A DNA stretch of 64,000 bases from Cacajao melanocephalus (Eukaryota; Chordata; Mammalia; Primates; Pitheciidae), in contig CAUYLG010022157.1 in assembly GCA_963573385.1 (NCBI GenBank), forward strand, positions 248,001-312,000, in the 5' to 3' direction. The notes beneath the pieces are model-generated. The model was given only the letters and a program-made list of their open reading frames with translations, ran no database searches and had not been told where the DNA came from. Made by a program: the position numbers and the translations under genes. Positions 26,943 through 41,315 of this stretch are shown piece after piece. Positions within the stretch are counted from its first letter, which is position 1; the number at the start of each line of letters is the position of its first letter.

Positions 26943-29900
26943 ATGAACACCTAGGCAGTGAAAACTGTTATGTTAATACATACATAGACACACCCAAAAC
27001 ATACAAAAATACTATTATTTCAAACTACTAAGAATAGGACAGTTCAATTATTTTCATGCTATGACTTTAAGAGCATTACACTGAAACAAGAAGTTAAACG
27101 ACATTTTTTTTAATATCCCAGAAATATACCAAAATATACATCTAAGCTTTGGAATTACTGAGGTTAGACTAATGCAAGTGCTGGGTAATCGTACTTAATA
27201 CACAAGTCTAAGGTTCTGCAGGAAAGAAATTATCTTTGGTATCTGCATCAGGCTAATATTATTAACATTTGGATTTTGCTTTGGGATAGAGCTTGTATGA
27301 CCCAAGAACCAAGTACCCCCCTCCCCCAATCAACTGAGATTAAAAAGATCCATGTAAAAAGTTCCTTCATTTGCAATCCCCCCACCCCCCAAGTTAAAAA
27401 GTCACAGGCATCTACCTAGCACAAAAGGTTGTGAAGTACAATGCATAGTTGCACAGTGGTGCTGCAAAAAGGAAACAAAACTACAATCAAGAGAAATGAA
27501 AAGCTTGATAATCTTTCTGCATGCTTTCTCACAAACAGGACAGCCACTTCCAAGCAGTTCCAGTAAAGGAAAAGAGAAAAAAGGCTCAGAAGGGCACCTT
27601 GGCGTGCATTCGCCCAGCCCCAGAGGTTAAAGCACCCAGCAGAGCAGCCAATCGTGCGCCAGTGTCTTCAACGTCCCCCACTCTGTGGAGTCCTCAGGCC
27701 AGTCCAGCAGCAGCTCCCACCCTCCTGAGGTCCTGTGTTAAGTCCCCATAGTGACCCTGGTTGGTGTAGGGTGGATGATGGTGGTGATGGGGTTTTTTGA
27801 CTTTTGTTTTGGAAAATCTGAAATGCCAATTTGTTTCAGGGCATGCTCACAAGTTCGTGAGGGCCAAAGCTACGGGCATGCACCTGTGCAGGACCCTGGA
27901 AGGTGGAAAACAGCTTGCCTGCCCTTTCTAATCTGGTCAGAGGGCCCCCACCTTCCTGGCCTCACTCTTCCAACTGCCAGGACACCACAGACTGGACTGA
28001 TGCTGAAGACTTCCCTTTTCTTTGGTTCTTTTGTTTGTTTTGAGTTTATACAATCATTAAGAAATCTTTGGTTTTGGCTGGAAATTTTAAAAACAAAACA
28101 AAACAAACAAAACAAAGAAACCACCCTCCCCTGGCTTATAGCAGCAGTATCATGACCTGGCTAAGCTTTTTGTCAGCATTAGGGGTGGGAATTGAAGGTT
28201 GGGAACTACATTCAAAGAAAAGGTGAAAGGGCTGGGGATGCAGCTTCTAGAGAGCCCATTGGATACAAGATTGTCAAATAATAATAATAAACTTAAATAT
28301 TTGGATATTTTTGGTCATGTCAAAGGAAAAAAAGTGAAATGTTTATGCAGCAGTCAGCTTAAAGGAGCCTTTGGTGTCTTCCCTTCTACCCAAAGTCCTG
28401 AAAAGAACAGAACCCTGAGGCCTCAGAGGAGAAGGGGATGGCCTCTACCCCACCAAGGAAAAGGCAAGTACGGAAGTTGACGTGTGGCCAGCTGTCAGAA
28501 ACTCAGGGTGGGATAGCAGTGTGAATAGCTGGCCAGCCCCTAAAGGCAGGGTGGTCGGCAAAGCGGATGTTAAGAGACCTGTGAAGACCCCTTGCAACAA
28601 AAAGGAACAGAAGATTGCAATTTGCCCTCAGTTTGCAGTAGCTTTTAAGCAGCGACATTCAGAGGCTTTCCGGGGTCCCACCCTAGGCTACAGGTCCCAT
28701 GATGCTATAGGCCAGAGTTTAACATGACTGAGAGGAGGGAGGGCAGACTTGGCAACTCTGTAGGGTTTCGAGAAAGTTAAAGCAAGTCACTCGGTCACGA
28801 GTTAGAAATGAGGTATACGACAGCTCCTGGACTTCTGGTGGGTAGAACAGCCCACACTTACTTACCTACCCTTCACTACAACCACAGATGAGGGGATGGA
28901 AGGACAGACTAATGCGGGAGGAGAGCGTTTCCTGTAGAGTGAGACCTCCTGTGGACTGAGCAATGCACATGTGCCCACGCATGCCGAGGTAAGAAGCTGG
29001 AAGTCTTTCTTTCCCTGGCCTGCCCTTAGGGAAGATACACCATTTCCATCATCAAAAGCCAATGTTGTTATGCTCCCTGCACCAACCTGTCCTGTTTTCT
29101 GCAACTGTTTGTAGTTTTAAGCCCATCCAGGCTGGCACTAGTCCACTGTACTCTTACAAAGTGTATGCCTTCTGCACACTCATGCAGGAATGGAACCAAG
29201 GACATGGCACCCTCACTGCCTACAACTACAGCCTTTTGTAGCGGACACTGTCATTTCAGCTTCTGAAAGTGCATTTCTTTTCTTCCTATGTTTTTAGACC
29301 ATGAGACTCATTAAGGCTGGGTGGGAGCACAAAGTCTTTTCTCTACTTGGCTCTGTCCTTTTTCATTTGAAAGAGATCCCAATCTTAAGAAACTCAGCAC
29401 TGAATCCAGCTGTCTGCCTGCAGACTTTGGGGTATAATGTTTGAGAACTCAATGCTGCTGCCAATTTATGAAAGAAGCCTTAAGCTGCTCTTGTGAGGCT
29501 GTGGCTAACTTACAGAATGATGAACAAGTAAACCAAGAAAACATGGGAAAACTTTGCAGCAGACCTCAACGTTCTTTAATGTAAATTAGTTTTGGGGTGT
29601 TAACTTTCTGACAATGTCCTGGGTTTAAACCAGAAGGTGGCACTGGGTGGTGGAGCCCCGTGCAGGGTGGGCAGATTCAGGGACACAGAAACGATCATAA
29701 ATCAGGTCTTCCCTCCCAGGCCCAAGAGATCTTTGTTTCTGTGCTCAAAGCAGTGTTCCATTACATACACCTTGTTTTCCCAGAACTTCTGTTTCAAGTG
29801 CTCTAACCTTCAACATCCCTATTACCTACTTAGAAACCTATCTAGCACTTTGAAAAGTCATACAATATTAATACCACCTTGACATAATGTCAGAACAATA

Positions 29901-31515
29901 AGATTATCAGTAAAGCTTCTATGAGGTTCTGCAACCTGATCATTTTTGATGCAATATTCAGAGAGCAATCTATTTCTTTACTCTCTCCCCCTTTCTGTGT
30001 CCTATCAACAGTACACCGCAACAATGAACTACTTGACTCGCTAGAGTCCATATATATAAAAACATTCTGGAACAAAACATTTACAGGAGAGTAAGGGAAG
30101 ATCTGTTGGTTTTCCACATAATCCTGTTCTTGAAAATTCTTATCTTTTACAGGAGACAGATGGAGACAGCAAATCTAAATATTGTTTGAACTCATATAGG
30201 CTGTATTGGTTCTATTTATAAGTATTAGATAAAGGGAAGTAATGAAAAAATCCTACCCCTATCTCTTGCCCTCCCCAAATTTCTCAGCAATTCCAAGAAC
30301 ATCACTGCTACACTGAGCAACTATCCATCTTTAAAGAGCCAGCAGAGCAAAACAAAATCTCTTTTCCAAAGCCAGGATAACCAAGAAGACTTCCTTCAAA
30401 AAGCAGGGGACTGGGAAAAGGGGAAAGGGGAAGGAAGAGATAAAGTAAAGCTTTTCCAAATTTTGGCTTTTTGCTCCTATTCCCTCTGCCTGTTCTGATA
30501 ACTTAAGGATAAGCAATGACATTAGCAGTGTCTTTGGTATCTAAACCAAATCCCACTTAAGTTCTGTGAGATCATTTATCTAAAAAAATAGCCTTTCGGG
30601 AGATACAGTCTACGTTGGAACTCGGGGAGCCTAGAAAGTCTGTCCCAGAGTATGGGCAGAAAGGTCTTGTAATTTTTCCTAAGCCAGCATCATTTCTCAT
30701 TCACGTCTCCACCAAGAATAATTCTCTCCTTGATCCCACCAACCAATCCTTGAGGGTCACACTTTGTATCACAGGGGTGAGGTGGGCAGGTTAGCTTTCA
30801 ACTTCTTGGTTTTCTTTTTATCCTGTTTGTGTTTTTGATCTAGACAGAACTAGCCTTGGTACGAGAAAAGTAAGTAAGGTTTTAAGATGCTGTGTTACTA
30901 GCACAACATTCAATAACCTGACAGAGTACCGGTAACACTAAGAACCTGTTTCACTTTAACTTGCCTAGATTTAAGACACATCAATCACTCACCTCTTTGC
31001 TCCAAATTGGTGCATGTCTATTTCTGCCTCTATTTCTCAACTGCATATCCAGGCATTAACACATTCATCCTTTGCCTATGCTTTTGCTATGTACAGAGGT
31101 AATGAATCATTAGGAGAGGTTGGTAGGGTCTAGGGGGCATGGGCAACCGTGGGAAGGGATATAAATGCACCCTCAGGTTCCCTGAACCTACTGGACACCC
31201 CATATGTTACCTGCATGCCACCACACACTGCTGCAGATCAGACCACAGAGAGGCCAAAGCCAATCACAGGGAAAATCAAGTTTCCTTTGGCAAGACAGAT
31301 ATAAGAAAAAACAAACACACACGAGCAACATTTTCCTTCTAACATAATCAACTTCTCCTCTTCCCCCACCCAACCCTCCCTATCCCTATAAATTGTAACC
31401 TATAAACAGGATCCCAAATACATACAGCATCAATCATGTTTATCAATTGTAATAAACATTAGTTCAACTAAATGCTACAGCTAGAATTATTTCCACTATT
31501 TATAAAGTTTTTTCT

Positions 31516-31521
31516 TTTATT
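31516..31521 (-). terminator. Candidate internal POU2F1 poly(A) signal
   Basis: Minus-strand AATAAA about 6 kb into the UTR. Motif only. Confidence 0.25.
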
Positions 31522-32761
31522 TGGTTTTTAGTTTAAAACCAGTTCTGCAACAATGCTAAGCTATTCTGAGGTATTTTATAAAGGTGCCAGAAGCTAGCTG
31601 TTACCCAAATTAAGGTACCACCATTCAACGAGAAAAAGAAGGGAAGGAAGGGAGATCCAGATGACATAATCAACATAAAATTCACTCACATTTACTGCTT
31701 TTAGCAAAGGGCAAGAGTAGAAGGGCCAAAACAAGAAACTACTTAGAGAATAAGGAGAGTTAGAAGAAAACTACAAAAAAATAAAAAAACTACAGTTCAC
31801 AAACCATATAGAAAACTGGGTACAAACTGGACGATTCTGAGAAAAAACATAGTCCCTGCCCTCCCAGTGGGGTCCTTTCAAATACCTTAATGGAAATCTC
31901 AGGGATGTCCTATTTAATGTCTTTGGATGAAGAAAGAGATGATTAGCCTTTATGATGAAAGCAATTTATCCTATTCCTGTCCAAGATTACATTTGTATTG
32001 TGTACACCATCCATGCAAACCTATATAATAGCTGATCTTAGTTGTTATTCTTACAGAAACGGCAAAGCAGGATTTTTTCCCTTCTCAAAAGTGAAGGTAA
32101 ATGCTAAGAAAGATTTACCATTTTATAAAAAGTGTCATCCTCAAAATGCTAGAAAACTGAAAATGAGGTCCAACAGCCAGGGCTACGAACAGCATCACAC
32201 ATTAAATGCTTTTCACATACACACATAAACGTGAACTCACATCAGTTATGAGCAAATTGACCCATCAAGTCTTGTCCATTTTGGAAAATTTAAAATTTGG
32301 GTCTTTAGCATTTTTTTCCCGTTAGGATTAGTCATCTTTTAATGTTTTCAACTCTAATAAACAGGATTTGAAGAATAAAAAAACTTTAAATTCATCAAGT
32401 TTAGATGCTGATTTAATGAGAAAGCACTTGGCCGAGCTCTCCAAATGAATTGTTGGGGGCCCTTCCTCAAATTGCAGACTGGTCTTTGGAAGGCCTCCCA
32501 AGAGCCAGGCCAGAGCCACCGGTCAGCATGAAGTCCCTGCCTCCTCCTTGCTACCACACCCTACACTCAGTGATAGGGTGAGTCAGTGATACTACTGACT
32601 TCTCCCTGGCAGGGCTTCTCCCTTCTTGGGAAGAAACAAAAGCAAGAGGTTTCTCTGTCTATCTCAATGACCTTATCTTTCTTCTTGGTCAAAAATGTTT
32701 CGTGAGGATGAGGTTTGGGAACAGCTTTAGACTATGAACAGAGAGTTCTGTAAGCCAAGCG

Positions 32762-33150
<389 letters not shown>

Positions 33151-36100
33151 CTATATTTGCCAATGTATCCGACTTTTCCAGCAAGTTAAAAAGAAAATTG
33201 TTTAATGTTAAAGATTGGGCTGAATTTAAATATTGTGTTAAGCAAACAAACATCTGTGCTTCTGGATAATATAGACAAGGTTTCCCTTATCTTCCCAAAT
33301 AAATGAGGGATAATGGAAGAAAATAACATTAAAGAGGTATAGTTGTGCTTTTTTCCCCAACAATGAATGAGAGATGTACAACAAATTGGCAAGATAATCT
33401 CACTAAGAATCTTTAATTTTATCTTCCCTTTTTTAAACAAAAAAGATTTCTTATAACGCTAGCATTAAGTATAAATAGGTATGGTTCTATACAAAATCAA
33501 AGTTGCATTCCTTTGGTTCCATTTCTTGAGTAACAAGCTGAATAAATTGGGATAGTACTTATCTTTCTGATAACAAATGAAAGGATGTGTATATTATATC
33601 AGTTAATGGATATACACAATGTTTTTCTTAATTCTAAAATGCTGCCTATAGAACTTCAGAAACACTGAAACTAATACAGCATTCAACTTATTTCTTAGAA
33701 CAATATAGTAATATTGTTCCTGTGAGAAGCCCTTTTTTAGGTCTTTCTGCTCTCTTCTTCGGATGTATACAGGATATAAATAAAGTTTATGACCAAATTG
33801 CACCACTTGTGATAAGCAGGATTCACACAATTACATTCACCACTCCTTAGAGAGGACCCATTACCATGGGCATATATAGTATTCACTATAAATGCATTTA
33901 GAATTAGTCTTTGGCTTAGTATGTGCTAACCAAATTCAGAAATATAAAATAAAATTTGCATAAACATTAAAGGGAAAAAAAGAATTATACAATGAATTGT
34001 GATGACCTATCTGGCTTTCTTCTTTGAAATGCAGATACTCCACCAAACACCTCTTTTTGGCCAAATGGCCCCTGGCCCCCTTTAGTTTCCAGGCTCTCTC
34101 ATGAAGGGTGGCTAAAAGTTAAGTTTGAGTACCTCAGCTTAGAAGATAGTTCATTCAATTCCAAATGCATTTCTTGAGATGATTAAAAAAAAAAACATGT
34201 AAAATAAAAAATGACTAAGGTGTTCATGAAGCAATATGATCAGTAGAATATCTAGGGATGGTGGATAGGGAGTTGATTTTAAACTAAACACCAACCAAAA
34301 ACCTATATTAGTGTTTCGTGTGTACATGTGTAAATGTACCTTTCATTTCACTTATTTTTAAATAAGTAAAAGAGCTAAAATTTTACTTTTATCTAAAGAT
34401 TTATCTTTGCCTAAAGATTATTTCTTCTTTTAAACAGATCTTTTATGCTGGTCTACCCTCATAAGTGCTTCACATAAAAAAAGGCAGAATCCCCTAATCC
34501 CAAATTGAGTAGAAAATATAGACAGGGCAGGGAATAAAAGACCATTGTATTGACATTTAAAGCTTAGTATCTTTTCTAATATTGAAGTCTGTTGGTGAAT
34601 TTTGTTTGGGGAAGAGATCATTTTCTAAACTATATGTAGGGGAGAAAAAAACCCAAATAGCCTTTCCTTACCCTTTCTCTTAACTTACTGAGCTTGAGTC
34701 CCTTGGGACTCCACACTTCCTTTGGTAGCAATTTTGAGAAATTAGTGCTATAACTTCTAATCCAGTATAGTGGGTATCAGCATTTCCCTCCCTGAATCCT
34801 TCTTTGTAAGTTTCACCACTCCCAAGGGAGGGACTCATTACTATGGGCAGCTACCGCATTACTGATAGCCCTCAAATCATTTGCACGGACTAAAGGTAGA
34901 GATGTCAAGTCAGGATAGAAGATTAAATTTAACTACAACAGAGAAAAAGTAGATGGAGAGGAGAGAAATTAGTAATTGACATTGTCATTCTATTTACACA
35001 CCAACCTAATAAACTAAACATCAAGTGTTAATGTCTGCCCAGAGGATATTACAATTTACCAACATAAAAGATTAAAAACAAGCAGCAACTTTTATATAAA
35101 ATTAACAAAGACAAATGAAAAAGAAATTGTCAGTAGCATCTATCTCCTCGATGTGTCTGAACTGCACATTATAAACTAGTCCATTAGTACAGCAGCTTGC
35201 TAAAAATTGACTTTGGTTCAAGCTTAGTTAAAAAACAAAACATAAAAAACATACCACACAAAAGGGTGAATGGATATTTGTTAGTTTCCCTGCTTGCAGT
35301 TCACTGATTGTGGAAGGATTTTAGGGACGGTGAAGGGTAAGAGGAGGAAATTTAGGGGTGGTAATTAAATACTTTGTGAAATAAAACAAGATAGAAAAAC
35401 TAAAAAAAATTTAAAGGGGACTAAAATGTTTCTGACCTTTTGACAGACTGTCTTCCACTTGAATCACACACAAAGCACACATTGTGTCTGTATTTACTGC
35501 CTTTCTGGACAATGGTAAAGAGACAAATACACAGAATCCAAGCTCCCCTGTAGACACAAACAAAGCCATCAGAACAAAAATCACCTGTAAGTTCTCTCTA
35601 CATCCCCAGCTCGAAAGGGAGAAAAAGTGCAGTCTTGGGACCACCAGAGATTTAAGCAAGCACCCACAGACACCAAATGGGAACCTTTATCTCCAATAAG
35701 AAGGGGAACTTAGATGAACTGCACTGCAGTGATCCAGTCTTTTGGAAATTTTTTTTGGTACAGATGGCATAGTAACAGTGCACTGACAGGGGAATTTAAT
35801 CTCCCAGTTACCCTTATTCCTCTTCATCCACTTTCACAAGCTCTTCCTTTTCAATGGGCTCATTTATATAGTCTAGAAACACCTTGAAAATAATTACAGG
35901 AGCTAATCACTTTCTACTTTGAATAAAGAGATGTGTATTGCCATTTAGCCCTACCTAGCAGGAGCATCACGAACAAACCAAGGAGACACTTAAGGTGTGT
36001 GCAAAGTTCCTGCTCAAAGTCCTTCTTCAAAGGTTCTATAGATCCCAGCCTGGCTAATAAGTGCCTCCTTTAGTTAGAGAACCAAGAGGAATCTCAGGGT

Positions 36101-36876
36101 TAGAGGAATTTATAAGCCATCCAGTGGAAAGGAAGTCTGTGGCTCTCTAGAGGAAAAAGTGGTAACCTTTGACTCTTCTCATCACACCTCTTTTGTATAT
36201 ATTATTGATGGAAAATAAGTCTAGTATAATTCCTTTAGAAAATAAAAAAAGGGAAAAGTTTCTCAATTTCAATAAATCAGTTTTTTTCTTGGCCAAGTTA
36301 AAGAAAGTTTGGATGAAAAACCTCCACAAAATGGAACAAACAAACAAACACACCAACAGTAGGAGCATTTTTTCAGGAGATAAGAAATCAGGAGAACCAC
36401 CAAGTCAGGTGTCTGCAGTAGTCTTTGCTCTTCGGAACCAAATCCTGCCCTGCAACATGTACAGCTGTTCCCATTGAAAGTAGCAGAAAGCAGCACTGTT
36501 GCACCACAGGATCTGGGCCTCAGGGTCATTCAATGATTTGGGGGTGAGTGAGAGCTACAGTTCAGCAGGAATTCCTTCCTACACAAAAGTGCTCCAAAGG
36601 CACCACCTGATGTGGGGAGGGGAAGGGGCGTGTGTGGAATGGGAGTATTTGCACACACTGCCTTCAGCTTCTGCACCAAGCCTCTTGCATAAGTGGCAAA
36701 AGAAAATAATTTTCTAGCACCTCTGTAAGAGTCATCAAGGATAAGGAAACCAGCAAGAACATTCCCCGCAGTTAAGAACAGAAGTCTCCCCTTACCCTAA
36801 AACCCTCCCTCCTCCCCACAGTGTGGGAGCTCACTGAAATAGGATCCAGGAGCGAGAGATAATAAACATGTCCAAA

Positions 36877-36886
36877 CTATATATAC

Positions 36887-36934
<48 letters not shown>

Positions 36935-36950
36935 ATAACAACAACAACAA
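36877..36950. repeat. (TA)n microsatellite followed by (AAC)n
   Basis: About 26 TA dinucleotides with two interruptions (catata), then aacaataacaacaacaac, inside the POU2F1 3'UTR. In RNA the alternating UA run can fold on itself. Confidence 0.85.
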
Positions 36951-37290
36951 TAATAGAGATACAGTAATACAGGCCTGCCTAAATTGTACCAGTTAAGAAA
37001 GGAACCCCCAACACAATTGATACGATTATAAACACCTTGTTATGACTTAATGGCCTGTACAACAGACCCATAAAAATGATTTTTTTTTAAGAAAAAAAAT
37101 TTAGACAAACAAGAAATCCCCTTCCTATATTGGAATTGGTAACCCACCTTAACTTGTCGTCATGACTGCTGGAAATGATAAGTAGTCCTTTCACTTATTT
37201 TTGTTTGTTTTTGATTTTTTCTTTTTTTTTTTTTTTAATTTTTGGTTAGAAAGTTCTCCAATCCATGAAGCAATCCTGAAAAGACAGTGT

Positions 37291-37296
37291 TTTATT
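37291..37296 (-). terminator. Proximal POU2F1 poly(A) signal 2
   Basis: Minus-strand AATAAA about 195 bases after the stop codon, in the context tgttttattaca on +. Motif only. Confidence 0.4.
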
Positions 37297-37350
37297 ACAA
37301 AATTAGGCAAATGTCCCGTCTCCATCCTTTCTTTTTTTTCTGGTATGTGT

Positions 37351-37356
37351 TTTATT
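37351..37356 (-). terminator. Proximal POU2F1 poly(A) signal 1
   Basis: Minus-strand AATAAA about 135 bases after the stop codon. Together with the next signal it would give a short-UTR mRNA instead of the multi-kilobase form. Confidence 0.45.
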
Positions 37357-37489
37357 TTTCTCCCTTCTCTCCTTTGCCCTCACAACACGGCAAGAGGAAG
37401 CCAATCACATTTTTCAGTTTATAACCTGGCTGGCAGTCCAATCACACTGCAGAGTGAAAAAGGCTTCTGGCAGCCCAGCTCCGCCCAGC

Positions 37490-37800
37490 TCACTGTGCCT
37501 TGGAGGCAGTGGTGGTGGTGGATGCAGCCCCGCTGGCAGAGGCCACTGTGAAGAGAGAGTTCTGGATGGACTCAGCGGAGGTGGAGGTGGCGTGAAGGCT
37601 GGCTACAGGTGCAGAGTTCCCTGCGGAGGCTGCGGCAGCAGAGACCAAGCTAACAGGGTTGCTGGTGAGCAGAGAGAGGTTCTGAGGATTCAGGAACAGA
37701 GGGGCAGTCACGATGTTGGGGGCTCCTCCTGCATTGGCAAATACCAGGTTCCCAGTTGCATCGAGCGATGTTATTGGAAGAGAGCCACCAGAAGCAAGAG
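37490..37800 (-). CDS. POU2F1: POU2F1 last coding exon with stop codon
   Basis: 311 coding bases to the TGA stop (complement of 37490-37492). With one base from the previous exon they give 103 residues from [20 protein letters not shown] to the C-terminus [14 protein letters not shown], the known end of OCT1. The acceptor is tgtctgtag. The exon continues into the long 3'UTR. A 150-codon open frame on the opposite strand (37454-37906) is a shadow of this GC-rich exon. Confidence 0.97.
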
Positions 37801-38239
37801 CTACAGACAAAAACACCGAACAACAGGCAGGAATGAGAACATTAACATCATCCTGGGGAAGCCAAATAACACATCAAAAGTCTATCATTTTCCTACAACT
37901 CACTAGGGAAAAAATGTAGCCCTTCCCGGAATTTTTCCTCAATCACAGTGCTATACTGATACCAACTCTATTTATCATTTTGAAGAGCCTAAAAGACTAA
38001 AATGTCTAATTTAATGAGCACAAGCAGGGGCAGAAGATAGAATTAATACCTGTCTAATGAATTAGAGTCATGTTTCCATCTTGAAATCTCAAGTTTATTT
38101 CATTTACCTAGACATATTTGATAAATCCAATAATTTTGTCTTTATTTTTAACTACCTCCTGCCGATTTTAAACTACCTCTGTTCAAAAGACAAACTAGCT
38201 AAAGTGACTAAAGCATTAAAAATAGGAGGTAAATGGTGT

Positions 38240-38420
38240 ATGCATTACAGCCTGAGGCCCGCCTCCTGTTAGGTCAGTGGCGGCCATTAGATTCTTATAG
38301 GAGCACCATCTGAGGTGGAAACAGTGTCAGCCAGAAACCATCCCCTTGCACTGTGGCTGTGGAAAAACTGTCTTCCACAAAACCGGTCCCTGGTGCCAAA
38401 AAGGTTGAGGACCACTGCTT
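38240..38420. mobile_element. Non-autonomous DNA-transposon relic
   Basis: cctcctgttaggtcagtggc, ggccattagattcttatag and aaaccggtccctggtgcc followed by aaaaaggttgaggaccactg match a common mammalian short DNA-transposon pattern. The central part is deleted. The exact family is not certain. Confidence 0.6.
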
Positions 38421-39303
38421 TATATTATGATATACAAGATGAAAACCATCTTGTAAAAAGGCTTTAGTTCTAAAATAAATTATATATCACCAAATAAAGT
38501 AAAAGGTATAATTTCTCACTTCCTGAGACTAAACATTTGATTTCTATGACTTGTGCAAAGGAGAATGATGAATCTATTGTAGCAGGAAATCAGACATAAT
38601 GATGTAGGTGGCCCAGGTAAGTGATCTAAGGCTAGGATGTGCTTTAATAGGTGAGAAATTTTCTATGATGCTGTTGCTTCCCCAAAGAAGGCATCATCAG
38701 CATTTTATTTAGAATAATTGAGACTATCATTTAACATCTCATCCTGCTGTCCCGCAACATTCCTAAATCTCCCTATCCACATAACCTCACTCCTACATGT
38801 AGATTTGAGGGATTTTCTAATGGCATTACACAGTTGGTTGATTTCTTACATAATACACAGCTGAAGGGAATGCCTCTGACTTTGGCCATGCTCATACAAA
38901 TAGTTCAGTACTTGAACTTCTGAGATTTCAAACTTAGGGTCACAGACCAGTTCTGGATCTTTTCAGAGTGTCAATCATGCCCTGGGAAATTTATTTGGCC
39001 TCTGTAGTATCCCCACAGCATAGAAACATTCAATAAAGCAGAAGAAAAAGTGATTTACCGCAAATTCTATTCCAAAAAAAATGATAACAAAAGCTTTAGA
39101 GCTAACCAATTCAGGTATGATTTAGTCAATCAGAAGGTCAATATAATGTAAGGTAATCTAGGCCATGGTTTGGTTCTGTCTGTAATTTAACATTCTCTAT
39201 AGTACACTGTTAATATCACCTGTGAAATACTAACTTTAATTTAGGTTGGCTAATAGCTATTTTTTGGCCCTGAAAACTCTCATTTATGCACAAACCACTT
39301 TAA

Positions 39304-39450
39304 TTTTTTTTTTTTTTTTTTTTTTTAGAAACAGGGTCTCACTGTGTTGCCCAAGCTGCAGTGCAAGGCTATTCACAGGCAACATCACAGCACACTGCAG
39401 CCTTAAACTTATGGCCTTGAGTGATCCTCCTGCCTCAGCCTCTGCTCAAA
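39304..39450 (-). mobile_element. Old Alu monomer-like fragment
   Basis: T run then agaaacagggtctcactgtg, gttgcccaagctgcagtgc, through gcctcagcctctgctc. About one monomer, with FLAM/AluJ character. Confidence 0.7.
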
Positions 39451-40096
39451 ACTATTATAATTTAAAAAAAAATTCTATAATTAATTAGTGATGTCTCTCA
39501 AATTGTCTCCCTGAATCACATAACAGTAAACATTAGGTATTAAACAAGGGGAACCCTTCACGATATGGAATGAATATTGCCCTGGGTAACATGCTTAAAG
39601 GTAAAAGGAACCCAGCTGAACTGGGAAGAGTCATAAACCAAGAGAATATATGTTCTACACAAATGGGGATATAAAAAGGGCAGACCCTAACAAGAATTAA
39701 AAGCACCCCTGAGGTCCACCTGATATGTTCCAATGTTCATTTATTATAGGACTTTCCCATGCACAACTTTCTCAGGGGTGGGGATGGAGATTGGAGAGTC
39801 TTACTTGGTCAAGTTTGCCTTGAGATGGGTTTTAGATTAATACTTGGGATAAACTTATCAGGGGGAAAAAATCTGCCTTCAAGTTTATTCACGTAAGATC
39901 AATATCAGCATAAAAGTTTTGGTTTCTTACCATATACCAAACTAAGTATATTTCCTGCTTTTACTGACATACTAACACCTATACTTCTCTTACAAAGCTT
40001 TTTAAAAGGACATTTTCTTGGTCCTCAAATACAAGTTAGTCAGTATTTGACTATCTTTCCCTATCACTTTTACCTCTAGCAAAGCATATTTGCTCC

Positions 40097-40139
40097 ATCT
40101 CTCTCTCTCTCTCTCACATACACACACACACACACACAC
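40097..40139. repeat. (TC)n(AC)n compound microsatellite
   Basis: tctctctctctctctcacat followed by about ten CA units, 33 bases on the intron side of the 89-base exon's donor. Likely length-variable. Confidence 0.9.
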
Positions 40140-40171
40140 GTGATCAAAGTAAGCAAAAAGCTTCTACTGAC

Positions 40172-40260
40172 CTTGAATAGTTGCCAGTGTACTGTTGCTC
40201 ATTAGAGCTGGGCTGAGAGCACCGCTCAGGGTCCCTGGATTCAGACTGAGTAAGGCACCT
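40172..40260 (-). CDS. POU2F1: POU2F1 exon: short C-terminal exon
   Basis: 89 bases encoding [20 protein letters not shown] then SNSTLATIQ. The acceptor is gacttgcag and the donor is gtcagt. Phase 2 in and phase 1 out. Skipping it together with the 346-base exon removes 435 bases and would restore frame. Confidence 0.95.
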
Positions 40261-40969
40261 CTGCAAGTCCAAAAGAGGAGTCACTTTATTACCATGCAGA
40301 TGGAGGTCTCATTTTGACAATACACCAAAAAGAACTTACAAAAGGAAAATCCAACTCAGGAAATAGGTGGAAATATTTATTTTTCTTTACTCTTTTATGG
40401 TTTGGTTAGTGCTTCTCAGTTACTGCTTTCCTTGATGCTTACTCATACAAATGAGGTTATGATCAGCACAAAATGTAAGACTTTTAAAGTCATTTTGAAT
40501 GACTTCTTTTTTCCAAAATGAAAGAAACATTCTAAAGAAAAAGATATATTTACAAGGTAATTCTTATGTTTGACAATAACAGTATAAAATTGAGACTCTC
40601 ATTACTACATCTCTTATCTATGCTTGAGAATTGGGAAGTAGGCAGTTGAGAGAGCGTAATGGGTAAAATAAGAGTCAAGAATTCTGGGCTTTCTTCCTAG
40701 CCCTGTCACCGAGGTAATCAATGACCTGGTATTTGCAGTCTTTCTCTGGAAACAAAGGTATGACTCTTCCCTTTCCCAGGGTGTTAAGAAATTTAAACTC
40801 AACTATAATCAAGGTCCTTGTATGATCACAAAACAGTCCATTTCAAAGAGATTATTGCTTTAAAGACATTTTCCCCCCATTTAATTCAGGTGATGCAAAG
40901 TCTCCCCTACGAGTAATTCCAGGGATGACCCTCCTCCTCAGATGTGAATGAGATGAGAAAGCGCCTTAC
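40261..40969 (-). other. POU2F1 intron between the 346- and 89-base exons
   Basis: About 0.7 kb of AT-rich single-copy sequence. Nothing is recognised. Confidence 0.8.
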
Positions 40970-41315
40970 CCAGCCGCAAACTGTGAGGGTGCCATCAGGC
41001 CTGGGTTTAGTCCTGCAGCAGCTGCCATGGCAGCAAGACTAGCATTTGCTGGCAACTGTGCAGCTCCTTGAAGGGCAGCAGCTGCTGCTGTTTGCAAACC
41101 TGATGCTGTCACCATCACCTGGCTGGTCCCAAGAGGGGAGGACAAAGGAGTGGAGGTGGTCTGTGTTGTGCTGGTCTCACTGGCACTGGATGCCTCGGAG
41201 GTGGAGGCTGAGGCAGAAGGGGAGGGACTCAGAGAGGGGGATGTGACTGCTGAGGAAGCTGGAGGTGCTGTGGAAATCACGGTTGCCGTATTGTTGGAGG
41301 TGGTGTCTGAAGTGC
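40970..41315 (-). CDS. POU2F1: POU2F1 exon: Ser/Thr/Ala-rich C-terminal region
   Basis: 346 bases. It encodes [20 protein letters not shown] onward through a run of [20 protein letters not shown], then the Ala/Leu-rich [20 protein letters not shown] and ends [11 protein letters not shown]. The acceptor is tcttttcag and the donor is gtaagg. The composition is typical of OCT1's C-terminal region. Phase 1 in and phase 2 out. Confidence 0.95.

Larger units (their letters stand above)
37801..40171 (-). other. POU2F1 intron before the last coding exon
   Basis: Holds a hAT-type relic (38240-38420), a partial old Alu (39304-39450) and otherwise AT-rich single-copy sequence. Confidence 0.75.

Noticed and set aside
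37454..37906. 150-codon open frame on +
   Set aside because: Antisense shadow of the POU2F1 last coding exon. The minus frame matches the known OCT1 C-terminus.
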